23,065 nt of DNA, from assembly GCA_964542305.1 (NCBI GenBank), contig CAZITX010000027.1, positions 1 to 23,065 on the forward strand. The letters run 5' to 3'. Shown in pieces: positions 22,822 through 23,065 of the stretch; position 1 is the first letter of the stretch, and each line of letters opens with the position of its first letter. This DNA is from DMER64 sp964542305. Its GTDB lineage: Bacteria; Bacteroidota; Bacteroidia; Bacteroidales; UBA932. The notes below the pieces were generated by a model. The model saw nothing but the letters and a program-made list of their open reading frames with translations, had not been told where the DNA came from and made no database searches. The translations under genes and the position numbers were made by a program.

Positions 22822-23065
22822 ATGACCAAGTTTGAAATAAACGATTGTCACAAAAAGACAATAAAAGAGATATGTGAATCTTTCGGGAACAAGAGAAGTG
22901 AACTGATCAACATCCTCCACAGGAGCCAGGAACATTTCGGCTATTTACCCGAACCGGTTCAATTGGAAATAGCACTGAATATAAATATGCCCCTGGCCAA
23001 AATTTATGGTGTTGTATCTTTCTATTCTTTCTTTACCATGACCCCCAAAGGCAAATACCCCATTT
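22822..23065 (+). CDS. hndA: [FeFe]-hydrogenase subunit HndA/HydC (NuoE-like), 5' part
   Basis: The gene begins with ATG at 22822 and runs off the window; 81 residues are visible. They fit the N-terminal helical part of a NuoE-like 24-kDa subunit: ELINILHRSQEHFGYLPEPVQLEIALNINMPLAKIYGVVSFYSFF. The [2Fe-2S]-binding cysteines normally follow just after this point (HVCxGTxC) and lie beyond the edge. In bifurcating hydrogenases this subunit sits next to the FMN subunit. Position last in the set gives the order B-C-D-A, unlike the A-B-C-D order of the Desulfovibrio operon. Confidence 0.93.
   Translation, partial: MTKFEINDCHKKTIKEICESFGNKRSELINILHRSQEHFGYLPEPVQLEIALNINMPLAKIYGVVSFYSFFTMTPKGKYPI

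Noticed and set aside
1..23065. CRISPR array or complete insertion sequence
   Set aside because: I saw no regularly spaced direct repeats and no transposase or integrase gene in the window.

Overview
This window comes from an anaerobic, fermentative member of the Bacteroidota, most likely Bacteroidales. Three lines of sequence evidence support that. Several secreted lipoproteins carry Bacteroidota-type domains (FISUMP, BACON, DUF4493/DUF6359, FKBP-type lipoproteins). Promoters have the TTTG / TAnnTTTG form rather than TTGACA / TATAAT. A complete [FeFe]-hydrogenase cluster implies life without oxygen.

Layout. The left end (1-840) is the 3' end of a secreted FISUMP-domain protein. It is followed by a 123-bp inverted-repeat element, a terminator and tRNA-Asp on the minus strand. 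The tRNA overlaps the end of rsmD, and its promoter lies inside rsmD. Upstream on the minus strand are a DUF3822-like gene and a membrane-anchored unknown gene. From 3177 the plus strand carries an NrnA-like phosphoesterase and two FKBP-like lipoproteins. A minus-strand DUF4493/DUF6359-type lipoprotein follows. Next is a 1078-residue plus-strand flavo-iron-sulfur protein that fuses every part of the opine-oxidase / HCN-synthase type dehydrogenases. It converges on a BACON-thioredoxin lipoprotein.

From 11655 to the right edge all genes are on the plus strand and almost all overlap or nearly touch. First come four metabolic or housekeeping genes: a SAM hydroxide adenosyltransferase-like protein, MazG, TcdA and a GNAT-like protein. 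Then comes a six-gene regulatory-looking module: DRTGG-like protein, RsbW-type ATPase, HydS-like sensory [FeFe]-hydrogenase, second DRTGG-like protein, PHP phosphoesterase and a lone histidine-kinase-type ATPase. Last are the subunits of an electron-bifurcating NAD(P)-linked [FeFe]-hydrogenase in the order HndB, HndC/HydB, HndD/HydA, HndA/HydC (the last cut by the window edge).

How they may work together. The bifurcating hydrogenase would oxidise NAD(P)H and reduced ferredoxin together to make H2. The module just upstream contains a second H-cluster protein that keeps the four H-cluster cysteines but has Phe where catalytic enzymes have the proton-relay Cys. It sits with two kinase-fold ATPases, two small DRTGG-like proteins and a metallophosphoesterase. 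I read this as an H2/redox-sensing signalling module that controls the hydrogenase. The domains are seen in the sequence; the signalling role is inference. A candidate promoter with an 18-bp inverted repeat exactly in its spacer lies just before hndB.
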